Source: Bacteroidales bacterium
GTDB taxonomy: Bacteria; Bacteroidota; Bacteroidia; Bacteroidales; Marinilabiliaceae
NCBI GenBank assembly: GCA_003249255.1
Contig: QKJP01000026.1
Location: 203,048 to 267,047 of the forward strand
DNA length: 64,000 nt
Reading direction: 5' to 3'
Both the position numbers and the translations under genes were made by a program. Below, piece after piece: positions 1-8,972 of this stretch (its first letter is position 1; each line of letters begins with the position of its first letter). The notes beneath the pieces were generated by a model. That model saw only the letters and a program-made list of their open reading frames with translations, was not told where the DNA came from and did no database searches.

Positions 1-90
1 TCAATTATCGTCGCCATAGTGTTTTTTGTTAAAAAATTAGGCAAAAGTATAGAAATTATGGAGGATATACCACCATTTTTAAATTTTTAA
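1..90 (+). CDS. C-terminal end of an upstream protein (partial)
   Basis: Reading frame 1 is open from the first base and gives 29 residues ending FLNF before a TAA at 88-90. The first ten residues (SIIVAIVFFV) are strongly hydrophobic and are followed by KKLGK, which looks like the last membrane helix of an inner-membrane protein with a short acidic cytoplasmic tail. The start lies outside the window. Too little is present to name the family, and the frame could be open by chance, though hydrophobic-then-basic composition argues for a real gene. Confidence 0.5.
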   Translation, partial: SIIVAIVFFVKKLGKSIEIMEDIPPFLNF

Positions 91-394
91 CACCAATAAA
101 ATTTTGCCCCCAAAAGAGATTTGATAGTTGTACCTGGTTATAGGTTTGTTTTTAGGATTGATTTAAAAACGAATTGCTTAAAAATAATGTAAATTTGTGC
201 ACTTAAATCTATAGGTTACTGTCATTGGGAAAGTAATGGATTGTTTAATAGACTTTTTTAATGCTATTTAATCGTTATTGTATTCTAAAATTTGAAAAAT
301 ACGATTGTTTAAAAACAAGCTTTCATCTTGTTAAATTCAATCCTTCCTTTGCGGTAAAACTAAAATTTTTAGTTATTATTAAAATATTTCTTGA
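91..394. other. Intergenic region before the cytochrome operon
   Basis: About 300 AT-rich bases without a plausible gene. A TAGGTTTG at 141-148 resembles a Bacteroidetes -7 element, with a TTTG at 120-123 only 17 bases upstream, so a promoter here is possible but not convincing. No stable hairpin was seen. Confidence 0.4.
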
Positions 395-1627
395 GTGTTA
401 AATTCAATCAAACGTTTTTTATTACATCTTCATCCTCCGCGAGTTGAAATAAACGCCATCAAGCTTAATCGGACTTTTGGACTCGGCGGTATGTCTGTAT
501 TTTTAGTTTCGCTATTGGCACTTACCGGAATCTTGCTTCGCTTTGTATATGTTCCTGATGCTGAAAAAGCTTATCGTTCTATCGAATTGTTAAATCATTT
601 TAATTCGGCAGGACGTTTAATTCGAAACATACATTATTGGTCTGCCACCATTTTGTGCTTATTTAGTGTTTTACATTTACTTCGAGTTCTGTTTTCACAA
701 GCTATTTATTTCGAACGAAAAAAGAATTGGTACTATGGTCTTGTTTTAATGTTTCTTGTTTTTGCTTTTTGTTTTACAGGATATCTATTGCCTTGGGATC
801 AAGTGTCTTATTGGGCAGTGACTGTGGTGGCCAATGTATTACGATATTTTCCGGTAATAGGTGATGCTTTAGCTAGTTTTCTCTTAGATGGACGTTTTGT
901 ATCAGAGCATAGTTTATTAAGGTTTTATCATTTACACACCGGAGTGCTTCCTGTTCTTCTTTTTATGGTACTTTCTATTCATATTTGGTTAGTGAGAAAG
1001 GCCAAAGGAGTTGCTATTCCTCAAGAGCAGAAAGGCCAATTGGTAAATACCTCACCTCATTTAGTGTATAAAGAGTTAGTGGCCTTGTTAATTTTAATTA
1101 TTGCCATTACGACCTTATCTATTTTTTTTAATGCTCCTTTATCAACTCCTGCTAATTTAGACCGGGTTCCAGAAATTATTACTGCGCCGTGGTATTTTGC
1201 TGGAATGCAAGAGTTATTATTACATATTCATCCTTTGGTTGGAGGGATATTGTTACCAATTGCGTTTTTAATCTTTCTAATTGTTGTACCAAAGATGGGT
1301 TTAGATGAGGTTAAGGTTGGTGTATGGTTCAATGGATCTCGTCAATTAAAGAAGCTTTATGCCCTTGCACTGATATTCTCAGTTCTTCTTACTGTTTTAC
1401 TTGTGGTTTTAAGTGATGCAATCATTAAAGATTCATTCAATGTAATATGGGGTACTGTGTTTATGGTGAGTGTATATTTTGTAACGGTTTCAGGTTTTCT
1501 AATTTTTTTATTGCGCAATTTGAATCGCTCAATGTTATCAATTTCAATGATTGTTTTTGTATTGTTTACCGGTTCATATATAACACTAACTATTATAGGT
1601 TTGCTGCGAGATGCTCAAATAATATAA
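395..1627 (+). CDS. Cytochrome b of a b6-type quinol:electron acceptor oxidoreductase
   Basis: Integral membrane di-heme cytochrome b that would oxidise menaquinol and pass electrons to the Rieske protein encoded next. The 410 residues hold the four haem-ligand histidines, H80 and H94 in one helix and H181 and H196 in another. The 15-residue spacing of the second pair and the context RFYHLHTGVLP resemble cytochrome b6 rather than mitochondrial cytochrome b. LPWDQVSYW (132-140) matches the conserved Qo-side segment, and APWYF near residue 265 takes the place of the PEWY motif. The C-terminal part corresponds to fused subunit IV. Translation starts at GTG; no better ATG lies upstream. The Rieske gene follows after 9 bases, so the genes are surely co-transcribed. 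Family assignment is firm; electron acceptor is inferred. Confidence 0.9.
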   Translation: MLNSIKRFLLHLHPPRVEINAIKLNRTFGLGGMSVFLVSLLALTGILLRFVYVPDAEKAYRSIELLNHFNSAGRLIRNIHYWSATILCLFSVLHLLRVLFSQAIYFERKKNWYYGLVLMFLVFAFCFTGYLLPWDQVSYWAVTVVANVLRYFPVIGDALASFLLDGRFVSEHSLLRFYHLHTGVLPVLLFMVLSIHIWLVRKAKGVAIPQEQKGQLVNTSPHLVYKELVALLILIIAITTLSIFFNAPLSTPANLDRVPEIITAPWYFAGMQELLLHIHPLVGGILLPIAFLIFLIVVPKMGLDEVKVGVWFNGSRQLKKLYALALIFSVLLTVLLVVLSDAIIKDSFNVIWGTVFMVSVYFVTVSGFLIFLLRNLNRSMLSISMIVFVLFTGSYITLTIIGLLRDAQII

Positions 1628-1636
1628 TCAGATAAA

Positions 1637-2116
1637 ATGGATTTCAAGGAAAAGAGTATTTCAAGGAAAAGATTTATAAAGAAAGCATTACTTGCTGTTT
1701 TAACAATAGAAGTGTTTTGGTTGTTAGGTCGTTTCTTTGGTTTTCATAAGGGTAAAAAAAGAACTGATAAGTTGTTTGATGCAGGTAGTATCCAGTCTTT
1801 CGAAAAGGGGAAGTTTTATTTTTATCGATCTCAAGGTTTTTGTTTATACTGTCTGGATGATGGTGGTTTTTTAGCAATGGATTTAAAATGCACTCATCTA
1901 GGTTGTAAAGTAAATTTTGATCGAGAATCTCAACGTTTTATTTGTCCTTGTCATTCATCGGCCTTTAATGCTATGGGTGAGGTGCTTTCATCTCCGGCCT
2001 ATCGACCATTGGATTTATATGTTGTAATGCTAGAAGATAATCGATTGAAGGTAGATCTGTCTAAAGCAGTTAAGAGAAGTGATTTTAATATAAAACAGAT
2101 TTTTTATCATTCATGA
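1637..2116 (+). CDS. Rieske [2Fe-2S] protein
   Basis: A 159-residue Rieske iron-sulfur subunit partnering the cytochrome b encoded just upstream. The cluster motifs are CTHLGC (C85, H87, C90) and CPCH (C103, C105, H106), so both Cys and both His ligands plus the two disulfide cysteines are present. The N-terminus SRKRFIKKALLAVL (residues 9-22) is a basic patch followed by a single membrane anchor; it resembles a Tat signal but the twin arginine reads RK, a variant. The cluster domain would sit on the periplasmic side. The stop overlaps the start of the octaheme cytochrome gene (ATGA), indicating translational coupling. Confidence 0.93.
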   Translation: MDFKEKSISRKRFIKKALLAVLTIEVFWLLGRFFGFHKGKKRTDKLFDAGSIQSFEKGKFYFYRSQGFCLYCLDDGGFLAMDLKCTHLGCKVNFDRESQRFICPCHSSAFNAMGEVLSSPAYRPLDLYVVMLEDNRLKVDLSKAVKRSDFNIKQIFYHS

Positions 2117-4416
2117 TTGATTTACAAAAATATAAAAGGATCATACGGGTTTTATTTGTAGTGGTCATTTTAATCTTTCCTTTTTATTTATTGGTTAATG
2201 TACGTTCTGATTATTCTGAGTTTTCAGGCGAAACAGAAAGCTCTTTTGTTGGGAAAGAAGCTTGCAAAGAATGTCACGAAGCTGCTTATAAAGAGTGGGA
2301 AGGTTCTCATCATGATTTAGCAATGGATGTTGCAAATGACTCAACTGTATTAGGCGATTTTTCTGGTGTTGAGGTTTTAGGACAGGGAAAAGTTCATCAT
2401 TTATTCAAAAAAGATGGGCGATTTTTTGCAAATACTGATGGTGAAAATGGTAAAATGGCTGATTTTGAAATTAAATATGTTTTTGGTTATACACCTCTTC
2501 AGCAATATTTAGTAGAATTTGATAAAGGACGTTTGCAAGTATTGGCTTTAACCTGGAGTGTCACAGATAGCAGTTGGTATCACATGGCTGATTCTATCTA
2601 TCAAGAAGATGAGTATATTGATCATCACAATTGGCTGCATTGGACCAATCAAGCTCAAAATTGGAACAGTATGTGTGCCGATTGTCATTCTACCAATGTG
2701 CAAAAAGGATATGATCCTGTAAATGAGAGTTACCATACTACCTGGTCTGAAATTGATGTGAGTTGCGAGGCCTGTCATGGTCCTGGTTCACAACATATAG
2801 CTTGGGCCAAAACTCCGGAATACCTGCAAGATTCTTTTACAAATTCAGGATTGCAGGTTCGAACAAGTGGGACTGACAATAAAACGTTTGTTGAGAATTG
2901 TGCCAGATGCCATTCTCGTCGAACATCCATTTGTGATTTTAAATATAAGAGTGCTGATGTTTATAATCATATAATTCCAAGTTTGCCGGAAGAACCAAAC
3001 TGGCATGTTGATGGACAAATCAAAGAAGAAGATTATGTTTATGCTTCCTTCATTCAGAGTAAAATGTATATGAATAAAGTACAGTGTAACGATTGTCACA
3101 ATGTTCATAGTGGAAAGTTGCGTAAAGAGGGTAATCAATTGTGTTTGCAATGTCATCAAGGTGATATTTACGATTCTCCATCGCATCATTTTCATAAGTC
3201 AGCCGGTGAAAAAGGGCAATCTGTTGTTTCTCAATCTGGAGTAGAATTTAAAGTTGGTGAAGGAACCAAATGTGTAAATTGCCACATGCATGGTCAATAT
3301 TACATGGGAGTAGATTACCGACATGATCATAGCTTTCGAATCCCTCGTCCGGATTTATCCATTCAATTTGGTGTTCCCAATGCCTGTAATCAATGCCATG
3401 CAGATAAAAGTATGCAATGGGCACAGAGTTATATTGAAATATGGTATGGCCAAAGTCGCAATTTTCATTTTAGTGAGGCTTTTGCCAAGGCTGAAAAAGG
3501 ATCAGAAGAAACATTTATTCAATTGAAAAATATATTTGGAAACTATCTTTATCCCGCATCCATAAGAGCTATTGCAGTTCGTTTACTGGCAATTCATTAT
3601 GCAGACAAGTCAAAAGAGCTTTTAAAGAAAGCTTTGGGTAAAAATGAATCAAGTATTAGATTGTCAGCTCTTTCAAATTATCCAATTACTTCGCAATCCG
3701 ACTTGGAGAGTATCTTACCCTTATTATTGGATGAAGTTGTGGCGGTTCGAGTTGAGGTTGTAAGGTTATTGGTGGTGTTTGGTTATAAAGATGTCCCCAT
3801 TAATTATGCATCGGCTTATACTAAAGCATTTAACGAGTATGAAGGATTGTTGCGGTATAATTCAGACTTTCCGGCAGGCAAATATAATTATGGTAATTTT
3901 TATTATGGCTTGGGAAAACTGGATAGTGCAAAGATTGAATTCGAAAAAACTTTAGAGTTAGATAACCGGTTCGTTCAAGCCTATTTAAATTTAGCTTATG
4001 TTTATAATCATTTGGGGGATAATGGTAAAGCAGAGGCTGCTTTTGAGAATTATTTAAAAGAGTATGACTCAGATGTACAAGCTTTGTATGCTTATGGATT
4101 GTTATTGTCTGAAATGCAAAAATATGATCAATCACTAAATGTGCTTTTGAAAGTAGTTCAGTTGGATTCTAAGTTTCCGCGGGCAAATCATAATATTGCT
4201 ATGATTTATGATTTTCAAGGCGATAAAGAAAAGGCCGAAAAGCATTTGAAATTAGAAGTATTATTGCAAGATAGTTTTCAGGTAAAGGCTGAATTATTAA
4301 GGTTTTATTTATCTAATAATCAAGATTCTAAGGCTAATGCCTTGATCGTAGAGTTGCGAAAAGAATATCCGGATAATAATGAATTGATGCAATTGGAAAG
4401 GTCCTTGTTACCATAA
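2113..4416 (+). CDS. Membrane-anchored octaheme cytochrome c with TPR tail
   Basis: This 767-residue protein has one N-terminal hydrophobic anchor (residues about 10-30), then eight CxxCH haem-binding motifs starting at C51, C188, C218, C263, C325, C344, C387 and C425, and a C-terminal HEAT/TPR-like helical region (about 450-767) with clear TPR units from about 580. The haem part resembles the cytochrome c-554/multihaem family. It starts inside the stop of the Rieske gene (4-base overlap). By position it should take electrons from the Rieske centre in the periplasm, replacing the cytochrome c1 of a canonical bc1 complex. No catalytic motif for nitrite or hydroxylamine chemistry could be assigned by eye. 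Function as electron carrier versus terminal reductase is open. Confidence 0.88.
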   Translation: MIDLQKYKRIIRVLFVVVILIFPFYLLVNVRSDYSEFSGETESSFVGKEACKECHEAAYKEWEGSHHDLAMDVANDSTVLGDFSGVEVLGQGKVHHLFKKDGRFFANTDGENGKMADFEIKYVFGYTPLQQYLVEFDKGRLQVLALTWSVTDSSWYHMADSIYQEDEYIDHHNWLHWTNQAQNWNSMCADCHSTNVQKGYDPVNESYHTTWSEIDVSCEACHGPGSQHIAWAKTPEYLQDSFTNSGLQVRTSGTDNKTFVENCARCHSRRTSICDFKYKSADVYNHIIPSLPEEPNWHVDGQIKEEDYVYASFIQSKMYMNKVQCNDCHNVHSGKLRKEGNQLCLQCHQGDIYDSPSHHFHKSAGEKGQSVVSQSGVEFKVGEGTKCVNCHMHGQYYMGVDYRHDHSFRIPRPDLSIQFGVPNACNQCHADKSMQWAQSYIEIWYGQSRNFHFSEAFAKAEKGSEETFIQLKNIFGNYLYPASIRAIAVRLLAIHYADKSKELLKKALGKNESSIRLSALSNYPITSQSDLESILPLLLDEVVAVRVEVVRLLVVFGYKDVPINYASAYTKAFNEYEGLLRYNSDFPAGKYNYGNFYYGLGKLDSAKIEFEKTLELDNRFVQAYLNLAYVYNHLGDNGKAEAAFENYLKEYDSDVQALYAYGLLLSEMQKYDQSLNVLLKVVQLDSKFPRANHNIAMIYDFQGDKEKAEKHLKLEVLLQDSFQVKAELLRFYLSNNQDSKANALIVELRKEYPDNNELMQLERSLLP

Positions 4417-4574
4417 TCCATAAATATGAAATAAACATTCATGAATTGTTATTTGTTAAAAAAGTTGTTATGTAGTAAATGTGATTCTTTCGAGTATATC
4501 AATGTTGTAAAATGTTTGCTTAAGGATTGAAATCACTGCTTTAGTAACCAATATTAACTAAAAATAATAACCCT

Positions 4575-5450
4575 ATGAGTGTTTTAGTTCATAAAGAATC
4601 CAAGGTTTTAGTGCAAGGTTTTACAGGGAGTGAAGGTACTTTTCATGCTTCTCAAATGATTGAATATGGAACAAATGTTGTTGGCGGAGTAACACCGGGA
4701 AAAGGAGGTACTCAACATCTTAATTTACCCGTTTTTAATACAGTTCAAGAGGCTGTTATAGAAACTGCTGCAGACTTATCTGTTATTTTTGTTCCTCCTC
4801 CATTTGCTGCTGATGCTATAATGGAAGCTGCCAATGCCGGAATTAAATTAATTATTACCATTACCGAAGGGATACCAACTGAAGATATGGTAAAAGTTAA
4901 GCATTACTTATCTGATAAGGATGTTCGGTTAATAGGTCCTAATTGTCCGGGTGTGATTTCTCCGGGAGAGGCTAAGGTTGGTATAATGCCTGGATTTATT
5001 CATAAAAAAGGTCGAATAGGTGTTGTTAGCCGTTCAGGGACTTTAACTTACGAAGCTGTTGATCAATTAACAAAGCTTGGTTTAGGTCAGAGTACATGCA
5101 TTGGGATAGGAGGTGATCCAATTATAGGGACCACAACTAAAGAAGCCGTTAAGCTATTAATGGAAGATCCGGATACTGATGGAATCATTATGATAGGTGA
5201 AATAGGTGGAAGTATGGAAACGGAAGCCGCTCGTTGGATAAAAGATAATGGGACTAAACCCGTAGTTGGTTTTATTGCCGGGCAAACAGCTCCTAAAGGC
5301 AGGCGAATGGGGCATGCCGGTGCTATCATTGGAGGTGACGAAGATACTGCTGCTGCTAAAATGAAGGTAATGAAAGAGTGTGGTTTATACGTTGTTGCAT
5401 CTCCTGCAGAAATAGGGGTGACAATGAAAAATGCTTTGGAGAAGAATTAA
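4575..5450 (+). CDS. sucD: Succinyl-CoA ligase (ADP/GDP-forming) subunit alpha
   Basis: Cytosolic enzyme of the TCA cycle that interconverts succinyl-CoA and succinate with substrate-level phosphorylation. At 291 residues it has the normal alpha-subunit length. The CoA-binding fold starts with [11 protein letters not shown], and the active-site loop [10 protein letters not shown] carries the phosphohistidine H247. The partner sucC gene is not adjacent, which is unusual because most bacteria keep sucCD together. The gene is preceded by a 158-base intergenic region without an obvious promoter match and followed by a strong bidirectional terminator. Confidence 0.95.
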   Translation: MSVLVHKESKVLVQGFTGSEGTFHASQMIEYGTNVVGGVTPGKGGTQHLNLPVFNTVQEAVIETAADLSVIFVPPPFAADAIMEAANAGIKLIITITEGIPTEDMVKVKHYLSDKDVRLIGPNCPGVISPGEAKVGIMPGFIHKKGRIGVVSRSGTLTYEAVDQLTKLGLGQSTCIGIGGDPIIGTTTKEAVKLLMEDPDTDGIIMIGEIGGSMETEAARWIKDNGTKPVVGFIAGQTAPKGRRMGHAGAIIGGDEDTAAAKMKVMKECGLYVVASPAEIGVTMKNALEKN

Positions 5451-5470
5451 TTTGTGTTAGTAGAACAAAA

Positions 5471-5494
5471 AAAAGCCGCGTAAATGCGGCTTTT
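5471..5494. terminator. Bidirectional rho-independent terminator between sucD and the STAS gene
   Basis: A perfect 9-bp stem AAAAGCCGC / GCGGCTTTT with a 6-base loop, flanked by A-run and T-run on the two sides. It can stop transcription from sucD (plus) and from the convergent STAS/HPt unit (minus). Confidence 0.88.
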
Positions 5495-5497
5495 TGT

Positions 5498-5824
5498 TTA
5501 GAAGCAATCTTCTTCAGTATCGTAAATGTCAAAAACCTTGTCAAGTTTCATCAGGGAGATTAAACTCATGACATCCTCATTTATTGAACAAAGCTGAAAT
5601 GTACCATTGTTTTGTCTGGCAGTTTTTAATGCGCTAATTAAGGCTCCAATTCCTGTACTGTCAATGAACTTAATGTTTCCCAGATTAAGGATCATTTTTG
5701 TCCCATCGTTAGATAGTATGTCTGAAAGTTGAGCTTTAATATCTTGTGCAACTGTAGCATTTAGTCTATCTGTTTCTGTGAATGAACCAACAATACGGTC
5801 ATTTTTTTCTTTCAATTCTACCAT
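5498..5824 (-). CDS. STAS-domain anti-sigma factor antagonist
   Basis: A 108-residue single-domain protein of the SpoIIAA/RsbV type. The conserved motif FIDSTGIGAL contains S56, the serine that in this family is phosphorylated by an anti-sigma kinase and dephosphorylated by a PP2C phosphatase. Neither kinase, phosphatase nor sigma factor lies beside it, so the partners must be encoded elsewhere. It follows the HPt gene on the same strand after 17 bases, which suggests the two phospho-signalling proteins are expressed together. Confidence 0.88.
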   Translation of the reverse strand: MVELKEKNDRIVGSFTETDRLNATVAQDIKAQLSDILSNDGTKMILNLGNIKFIDSTGIGALISALKTARQNNGTFQLCSINEDVMSLISLMKLDKVFDIYDTEEDCF

Positions 5825-5841
5825 AAGATATAGTTGTATTT

Positions 5842-6312
5842 CTAATTTTCAAGAACGGAATTAAGTTCTTTTTGGGATTGCGTACAAGCAAAATTAAACT
5901 TTTCTATTAATTCTTTAATTTTTTCGATGTTAGAATTAGTTCTAACCCAATCAATTTTCTCTTGAGAATAACTTTCCAAATTTTTGGTTAATCTCTCAAT
6001 TTCCTCAGTGTTAGCTTCAGTTTCACCATTTTTTAATTCTTCAATTCGGCATTGTTTAGAAATTAGTTCAAGATTTTTTAAGTCTGTTTCACCTAGATCG
6101 TTCATGCCCATAGAAATAACTGATGATTTAGCTTTGTGGGCAACGGCAGCAATTTTATTCCAATCTTTATTGGAGAAGCCTTCCTTAAAACCTTCAGTGA
6201 ATTCTGGTATTTGTTCAATGAAAATGTTGATTAGTTCATCAATCATTTCCTTATTACCATCAGTAATATCGTTTAAATAGGTTAAGTCAATATATTTATA
6301 TGGTTTACTCAT
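5842..6312 (-). CDS. Histidine phosphotransfer (HPt) domain protein
   Basis: A 156-residue orphan HPt protein. Residues about 9-110 match the helical-bundle HPt fold, and the phosphoacceptor motif AHKAKSSVISMG contains H59. In this family the domain relays phosphate between a hybrid histidine kinase and a response regulator. There is no kinase or receiver gene nearby. The C-terminal 40-50 residues after the bundle are charged and of unknown role. It is the first gene of a two-gene minus-strand unit with the STAS gene, possibly linking a phosphorelay to sigma-factor partner switching; that link is inference. Confidence 0.85.
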   Translation of the reverse strand: MSKPYKYIDLTYLNDITDGNKEMIDELINIFIEQIPEFTEGFKEGFSNKDWNKIAAVAHKAKSSVISMGMNDLGETDLKNLELISKQCRIEELKNGETEANTEEIERLTKNLESYSQEKIDWVRTNSNIEKIKELIEKFNFACTQSQKELNSVLEN

Positions 6313-6802
6313 AATTCGTTGGTTTGTAAAATGTAAAAATAGAAAAATAATAATAACCCGATTATCCTTTTTGATAAAATTAGTAATTTCTCATGTTAAG
6401 ACTACTGAATCATGTTTAATGTATTGAATCGTGATGTTGGTTCTGGAGTGGTCTTTGGGGGTGTGCAACTATAAAAAAAAGTTATAGAAGTGATGATTGT
6501 GTATAACGTATAACTATTTCAAAACTGTTTTACTTCCTTAATTACAGAAAAATTTCTATAAATTGATTTTTACATTTTGGTTTATGTAAGTTTCAGTGAT
6601 ATAGGCAAAAATGTCTTGTGGTTTGGGGTGGGTGTTTGATGGAGTAATGTTTTTTTTCATGAAAAGAGATAGATTTTAATTATTTTCGACTGCTATAACA
6701 CAGATATTTCATAATTTTGTTTTCGCAAAAAAATAAGAAAAAGACGCATTTGATATTAAAATGTGTTTAATATATTATCAATAAGAAAAAAGATAAAACA
6801 AT
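6313..6802. other. 490-base intergenic region between the HPt gene and serC
   Basis: Divergent, AT-rich spacer that must hold promoters for both the HPt-STAS unit and serC. A TAATTTTG at 6712-6719 fits the Bacteroidetes -7 consensus on the plus strand but no good TTTG lies 19-20 bases before it. No RNA gene or stable hairpin was recognised. Confidence 0.4.
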
Positions 6803-7873
6803 ATGAAGACTCATAATTTTTCAGCAGGACCTTCTATTTTACCTGAGTCTACAATTAAGAACTCAGCAGATGCAGTAATGAACTTTGCAAACACTGGTTT
6901 GTCATTGTTAGAAGTATCTCACCGAAGTAAAGAGTTTATTGCTGTTATGGATGAAGCACAGCAATTATTTAAAGAGTTATTGGATATACCTGAAGGTTAT
7001 GAAGTGATCTTTGTAGGCGGAGGAGCAAGTCTTCAGTTTTGTATGGTTCCCTTTAATTTAATGCAAAAGAAATCAGCTTATTTACATACTGGTACCTGGG
7101 CTAAAAAAGCCATGAAAGAAGCACAGGCTTTTGGTGAAGTTGTAGAAGTAGCATCTTCTGCCGATAAAATATATAATTATATTCCAAAAGATTATGAAGT
7201 ACCTGCTGATGCAGATTATTTTCACATTACCACAAATAATACAATTTACGGTACAGAAATTCGTAAAGATTTAGATGTTAATGTACCATTAGTGGCTGAC
7301 ATGTCATCTGATATTTTCTCACGTCCAATTGATGTTTCGAAATACGCCATTATTTATGGTGGAGCTCAAAAGAACCTTGCGCCTGCAGGTGTTACTTTTG
7401 CAATTGTGAAAAAAGATATTTTAGGTAAAGTAGATCGTCATATTCCTACGATGTTAGATTATAGAACTCATATCGAAAATGGATCGATGTTTAATACTCC
7501 TCCTGTTTTTTCAGTATATGCTGCATTACAAACCTTAAAGTGGGTAAAAGAGCAAGGTGGTGTGGCAGCAATGGAAAAGATGAACATTGAAAAATCTGAC
7601 CTTCTTTATGATTTCATCGATAACAGTAAGCTTTTCAAAGCAGTTGTTGCTGATAAAGAAGATCGTTCGATTATGAATGTTTGTTTTGTAATGAAAGATG
7701 AGTACAAAGAGCTTGAAAAAGATTTCTTTGATTATGCAACTTCTCAAGGTATGAGTGGAATTAAAGGTCACCGTTCAGTGGGTGGTTTCCGTGCATCCAT
7801 TTATAATGCAATGCCAAAATCTAGCATTGAGGCATTAATTACAACAATGAAAGAGTTTGAAGCAAAACACTAA
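6803..7873 (+). CDS. serC: Phosphoserine aminotransferase
   Basis: PLP enzyme that converts 3-phosphohydroxypyruvate and glutamate to phosphoserine, the second step of serine synthesis; it also acts in pyridoxal phosphate synthesis in some bacteria. The 356 residues match the family length. The N-terminus [11 protein letters not shown] is diagnostic, and [11 protein letters not shown] carries the PLP Schiff-base lysine K190. It lies directly before serA on the same strand, so consecutive serine-pathway enzymes are linked, with a hairpin between them. Confidence 0.95.
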   Translation: MKTHNFSAGPSILPESTIKNSADAVMNFANTGLSLLEVSHRSKEFIAVMDEAQQLFKELLDIPEGYEVIFVGGGASLQFCMVPFNLMQKKSAYLHTGTWAKKAMKEAQAFGEVVEVASSADKIYNYIPKDYEVPADADYFHITTNNTIYGTEIRKDLDVNVPLVADMSSDIFSRPIDVSKYAIIYGGAQKNLAPAGVTFAIVKKDILGKVDRHIPTMLDYRTHIENGSMFNTPPVFSVYAALQTLKWVKEQGGVAAMEKMNIEKSDLLYDFIDNSKLFKAVVADKEDRSIMNVCFVMKDEYKELEKDFFDYATSQGMSGIKGHRSVGGFRASIYNAMPKSSIEALITTMKEFEAKH

Positions 7874-7890
7874 TTTTAGATAACCGTTTT

Positions 7891-7921
7891 GTAAGCTCCT
7901 TTTTTGAGGAGCTTACTTTTT
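7891..7921 (+). terminator. Hairpin with T-run between serC and serA
   Basis: A perfect 10-bp stem GTAAGCTCCT / AGGAGCTTAC with a 6-base loop followed by TTTTTTT. It should terminate or strongly attenuate transcription after serC, so serA may be expressed at a lower level by read-through or from its own promoter. Confidence 0.82.
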
Positions 7922-7951
7922 TTACATACTTTTTATTAAGACTTATTAGAT

Positions 7952-8875
7952 ATGACAAAAGTACTTGTTGCAACAGATAAACCATTTGCAAAAGAAGCAG
8001 TAATGAAAATTGAAGAGGCTGTTAAGTCAGCTGGTTTAGAAATTGCTCTTTTGGAAAAATATAGTAGTAAAGCTGAATTGTTAGAAGCTGTAAAGGATGC
8101 AAATGCATTAATTGTACGTTCTGATATTGTTGATCGTGAGGTTATTGAGGCTGCCACTGAATTGAAAATTGTTGTGCGTGCAGGAGCAGGGTATGATAAT
8201 TTAGATCTTGAGGCTTGTACCGAGAAAGGTATTGTAGCCATGAATACCCCGGGACAAAATTCTAACGCAGTAGGTGAGTTGGTATTAGGTATGATGGTGT
8301 TTATGGCTCGTAACGGTTTTAATGGTGCTTCAGGAACCGAATTAAGAGGAAAAAAGATTGGTATTCATGCCTATGGTAATGTTGGTCAGTATGTAGCTAC
8401 TATTGCTAAAGGATTTGGAATGGAAGTATATGCTTTTGATCCATTTGTAGCAAAAGAGGTGATTGAAAAAGCAGGTATTACACCAATTGATACCGTTGAA
8501 GAATTATATAGTACTTGTGATTATGTTTCGTTACATATTCCGGCTACTCCTCAAACTAAAGAATCTATCAATTATGATTTATTAACAAAAATGCCAAAAG
8601 GTGGTGTTTTAGTTAATACAGCTCGTAAAGAAGTAATTCATGAAGCAGAGATTCTTAAAGTTATGGCTGATCGTCCTGACTTTGTTTATATTTCTGATAT
8701 TGCTCCAGATAATAAAGCCGAATTTGAAGCTAATTACAAAGGCCGTTTCTTTTTTACACCTAAGAAAATGGGTGCTCAAACAGAAGAAGCAAATGTTAAT
8801 GCAGGTGTTGCTGCAGCAAACCAAATTGTTGGTTTTTTCAAAAATGGTGATGAAACTTTCCGAGTAAATAAGTAA
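7952..8875 (+). CDS. serA: D-3-phosphoglycerate dehydrogenase, short Lys-type
   Basis: NAD-dependent enzyme of the first step of serine synthesis (3-phosphoglycerate to 3-phosphohydroxypyruvate). At 307 residues it is the short form without a C-terminal ACT or ASB regulatory domain, so feedback inhibition by serine through ACT is not expected. The Rossmann motif reads GIHAYGNVG (137-145). R225 is the conserved substrate arginine. In the motif that normally reads TPHxGAxT the catalytic histidine is K271 (TPKKMGAQT), as in the Lys-type enzymes known from Bacteroidetes and from Entamoeba histolytica. It follows serC by 78 bases with a hairpin between. Confidence 0.92.
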   Translation: MTKVLVATDKPFAKEAVMKIEEAVKSAGLEIALLEKYSSKAELLEAVKDANALIVRSDIVDREVIEAATELKIVVRAGAGYDNLDLEACTEKGIVAMNTPGQNSNAVGELVLGMMVFMARNGFNGASGTELRGKKIGIHAYGNVGQYVATIAKGFGMEVYAFDPFVAKEVIEKAGITPIDTVEELYSTCDYVSLHIPATPQTKESINYDLLTKMPKGGVLVNTARKEVIHEAEILKVMADRPDFVYISDIAPDNKAEFEANYKGRFFFTPKKMGAQTEEANVNAGVAAANQIVGFFKNGDETFRVNK

Positions 8876-8894
8876 TCATTAAAATATTTTTATC

Positions 8895-8925
8895 AAAGGC
8901 TTCGATTTATCGAGGCCTTTTTTTT
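8895..8925 (+). terminator. Rho-independent terminator after serA
   Basis: An 11-bp stem (AAAGGCTTCGA / TCGAGGCCTTT, one G-U pair) with a short loop, followed by a run of T. The T-run overlaps the -33 element of the next promoter. Confidence 0.82.
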
Positions 8926-8954
8926 GCTCTAGATATAGATGCATTGTAATTTTG
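8923..8954 (+). promoter_or_regulatory. Bacteroidetes-type promoter for yggS
   Basis: TTTG at 8923-8926, a 20-base spacer and TAATTTTG at 8947-8954 match the Bacteroidetes -33/-7 consensus exactly. The start of transcription should fall near 8961, giving a leader of only about 12 bases before the ATG at 8973. A TTG start at 8952 would lie inside the -7 box and can be ruled out. Confidence 0.6.
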
Positions 8955-8972
8955 CAATTTAAAGGGAAGACT

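Noticed and set aside
8952..8972. TTG start for yggS
   Set aside because: It is inside a perfect -7 box, and the ATG at 8973 gives the usual family N-terminus.
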